Source of the DNA: a virus
IMG/VR virus record: IMGVR_UViG_3300025117_000072
Location: 1-61,194 of that record
Direction: 5' to 3' (one strand)
DNA: 61,194 bases
Within the stretch, counting starts at the first letter, position 1; each line of letters begins with the position of its first letter. A program made the translations under genes and the position numbers. The notes beneath the pieces are model-generated. The model was not told where the DNA came from. It ran no database searches and saw only the letters and a program-made list of their open reading frames with translations. Positions 60,694 to 61,194 of this stretch are shown one piece after another.

Positions 60694-61194
60694 CTATGGA
60701 CCTTCGTTGATAGACCATGAACGGGTTGAAGTGATTACACCGGCAGGCATGTCCATTTCCTCCAGCCGGTTTGCCAAGTTCAGATTCTTGATCGTCCGCT
60801 TCAGATCGTCGGCTTCAGAGACCATGTAATTGGTGATCTGCACCCCGTAGGCTCCGGCAAGCATATTCCTGAGATTTGCCACAATCGCCGCTTCGTACTC
60901 ACCGTCGAGACTGATTTCGTCTGCAAGCGCAAGAGTGTCGTGAAGCTCTTTCGTGCTCTCGATATACATCGTGTAGCCTGCCCCATCCGGCACCTTCCAC
61001 ACGTAGATCGTCCCTATGGGGTAGGTCGGATCATAGAAAAGCCTGTCAGGGATTCCCGCAAGGGACTTCTGGGTAATGGCGTTGTACTGCCGCTGATTCA
61101 GAATTCCCACGGGATGGTCAAGGGAATTACTGTCCCGATAGTAGGCGTTCAGGATTCTCTTCGCCCGTGCGCTCGATGCCGTTCCCCCTGTTCC
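60694..61194 (-). CDS. P22 gp4-like protein, 3' part (gene crosses the circular junction)
   Basis: C-terminal part of the tail accessory factor whose start is at 335. The window's right end cuts it; merging the 126-bp overlap restores the frame. Seen here: ILNQRQYNAITQKSLAGIPD, FYDPTYPIGTIYVWKVPDGA and a helical end with LKRTIKNLNLANRLEEMDMP, in the pattern of gp4-type proteins (Y-DP-x-YP-x-G-x-[IL]-Y-x-WP/V). It ends 1 nt before the gp10-like start. Confidence 0.78.
   Translation of the reverse strand, partial: GTGGTASSARAKRILNAYYRDSNSLDHPVGILNQRQYNAITQKSLAGIPDRLFYDPTYPIGTIYVWKVPDGAGYTMYIESTKELHDTLALADEISLDGEYEAAIVANLRNMLAGAYGVQITNYMVSEADDLKRTIKNLNLANRLEEMDMPAGVITSTRSWSINEGP
61069..61194. 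repeat. Right copy of the 126-bp terminal overlap
   Basis: Identical to bases 3-128; marks the circular or permuted end of the assembly. Confidence 0.95.

Overview
The window is an essentially complete genome of a temperate, P22-like podovirus. The first 126 matching bases (3-128) recur exactly as the last 126 (61069-61194). Collapsing them gives a circular map of about 61,068 bp and restores a P22 gp4-like gene across the junction in frame (708 nt). The host is probably Gram-negative: there is a lipobox lipoprotein, a GH24 endolysin, Sec signal peptides, canonical sigma70 promoters and strong GGAGG ribosome sites. Its genus cannot be read from the sequence; an anaerobic proteobacterium is a guess.

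Layout. (i) A late block on the minus strand runs from a sigma70 promoter at 21651-21678 down to 1 and on from 61194 to about 43350. It holds a small replication/HTH protein, small terminase, tRNA-Thr, head accessory genes, large terminase, portal, scaffold, coat, gp4- and gp10-like tail genes, three ejection-type proteins, two fibres and lysis genes. A hairpin with a T tract lies between that promoter and its first gene, and similar hairpins precede several late genes, suggesting antitermination. (ii) A short plus-strand operon lies at 22032-23983. (iii) A minus-strand replication/lysogeny block at 24125-31907 holds a RuvC-like nuclease, a DUF1376 protein, DnaB-type helicase, DNA methyltransferase, integrase and small regulators. 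(iv) A divergent switch at 31.9-32.7 kb has a Cro-like and a CI-like gene with TTACA-N5-TGTAA operators. (v) A plus-strand early operon at 32711-43298 holds about 35 mostly tiny genes and an ERF annealing protein / YqaJ exonuclease / NinB / HNH recombination set.

Three things stand out. First, between the head genes and the large terminase (16542-17932) sits a two-gene cassette with its own candidate promoter and two minus-strand tracts built of the 5-nt unit GGYNN: 26 consecutive units after the first gene and 14 after the second. This is the best candidate for an undescribed system; I can name no function. Second, sugar- and small-group-modifying enzymes are threaded through the structural operon: a WbqC-family protein, a PIG-L deacetylase, methyltransferases, glycosyltransferase fusions, two sulfotransferases, a radical SAM enzyme and a GNAT. 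They suggest a glycan-based modification of the virion or the host surface. Third, two exported-protein genes (18348-18641 and 48547-49314), each with its own sigma70 promoter on the strand opposite the late operon, look like lysogenic-conversion morons.

Smaller points: the portal carries a C-terminal extension shared with an ejection protein; several virion proteins share short N- or C-terminal modules; and a small zinc-ribbon gene has an in-frame TGA where a cysteine would fit.
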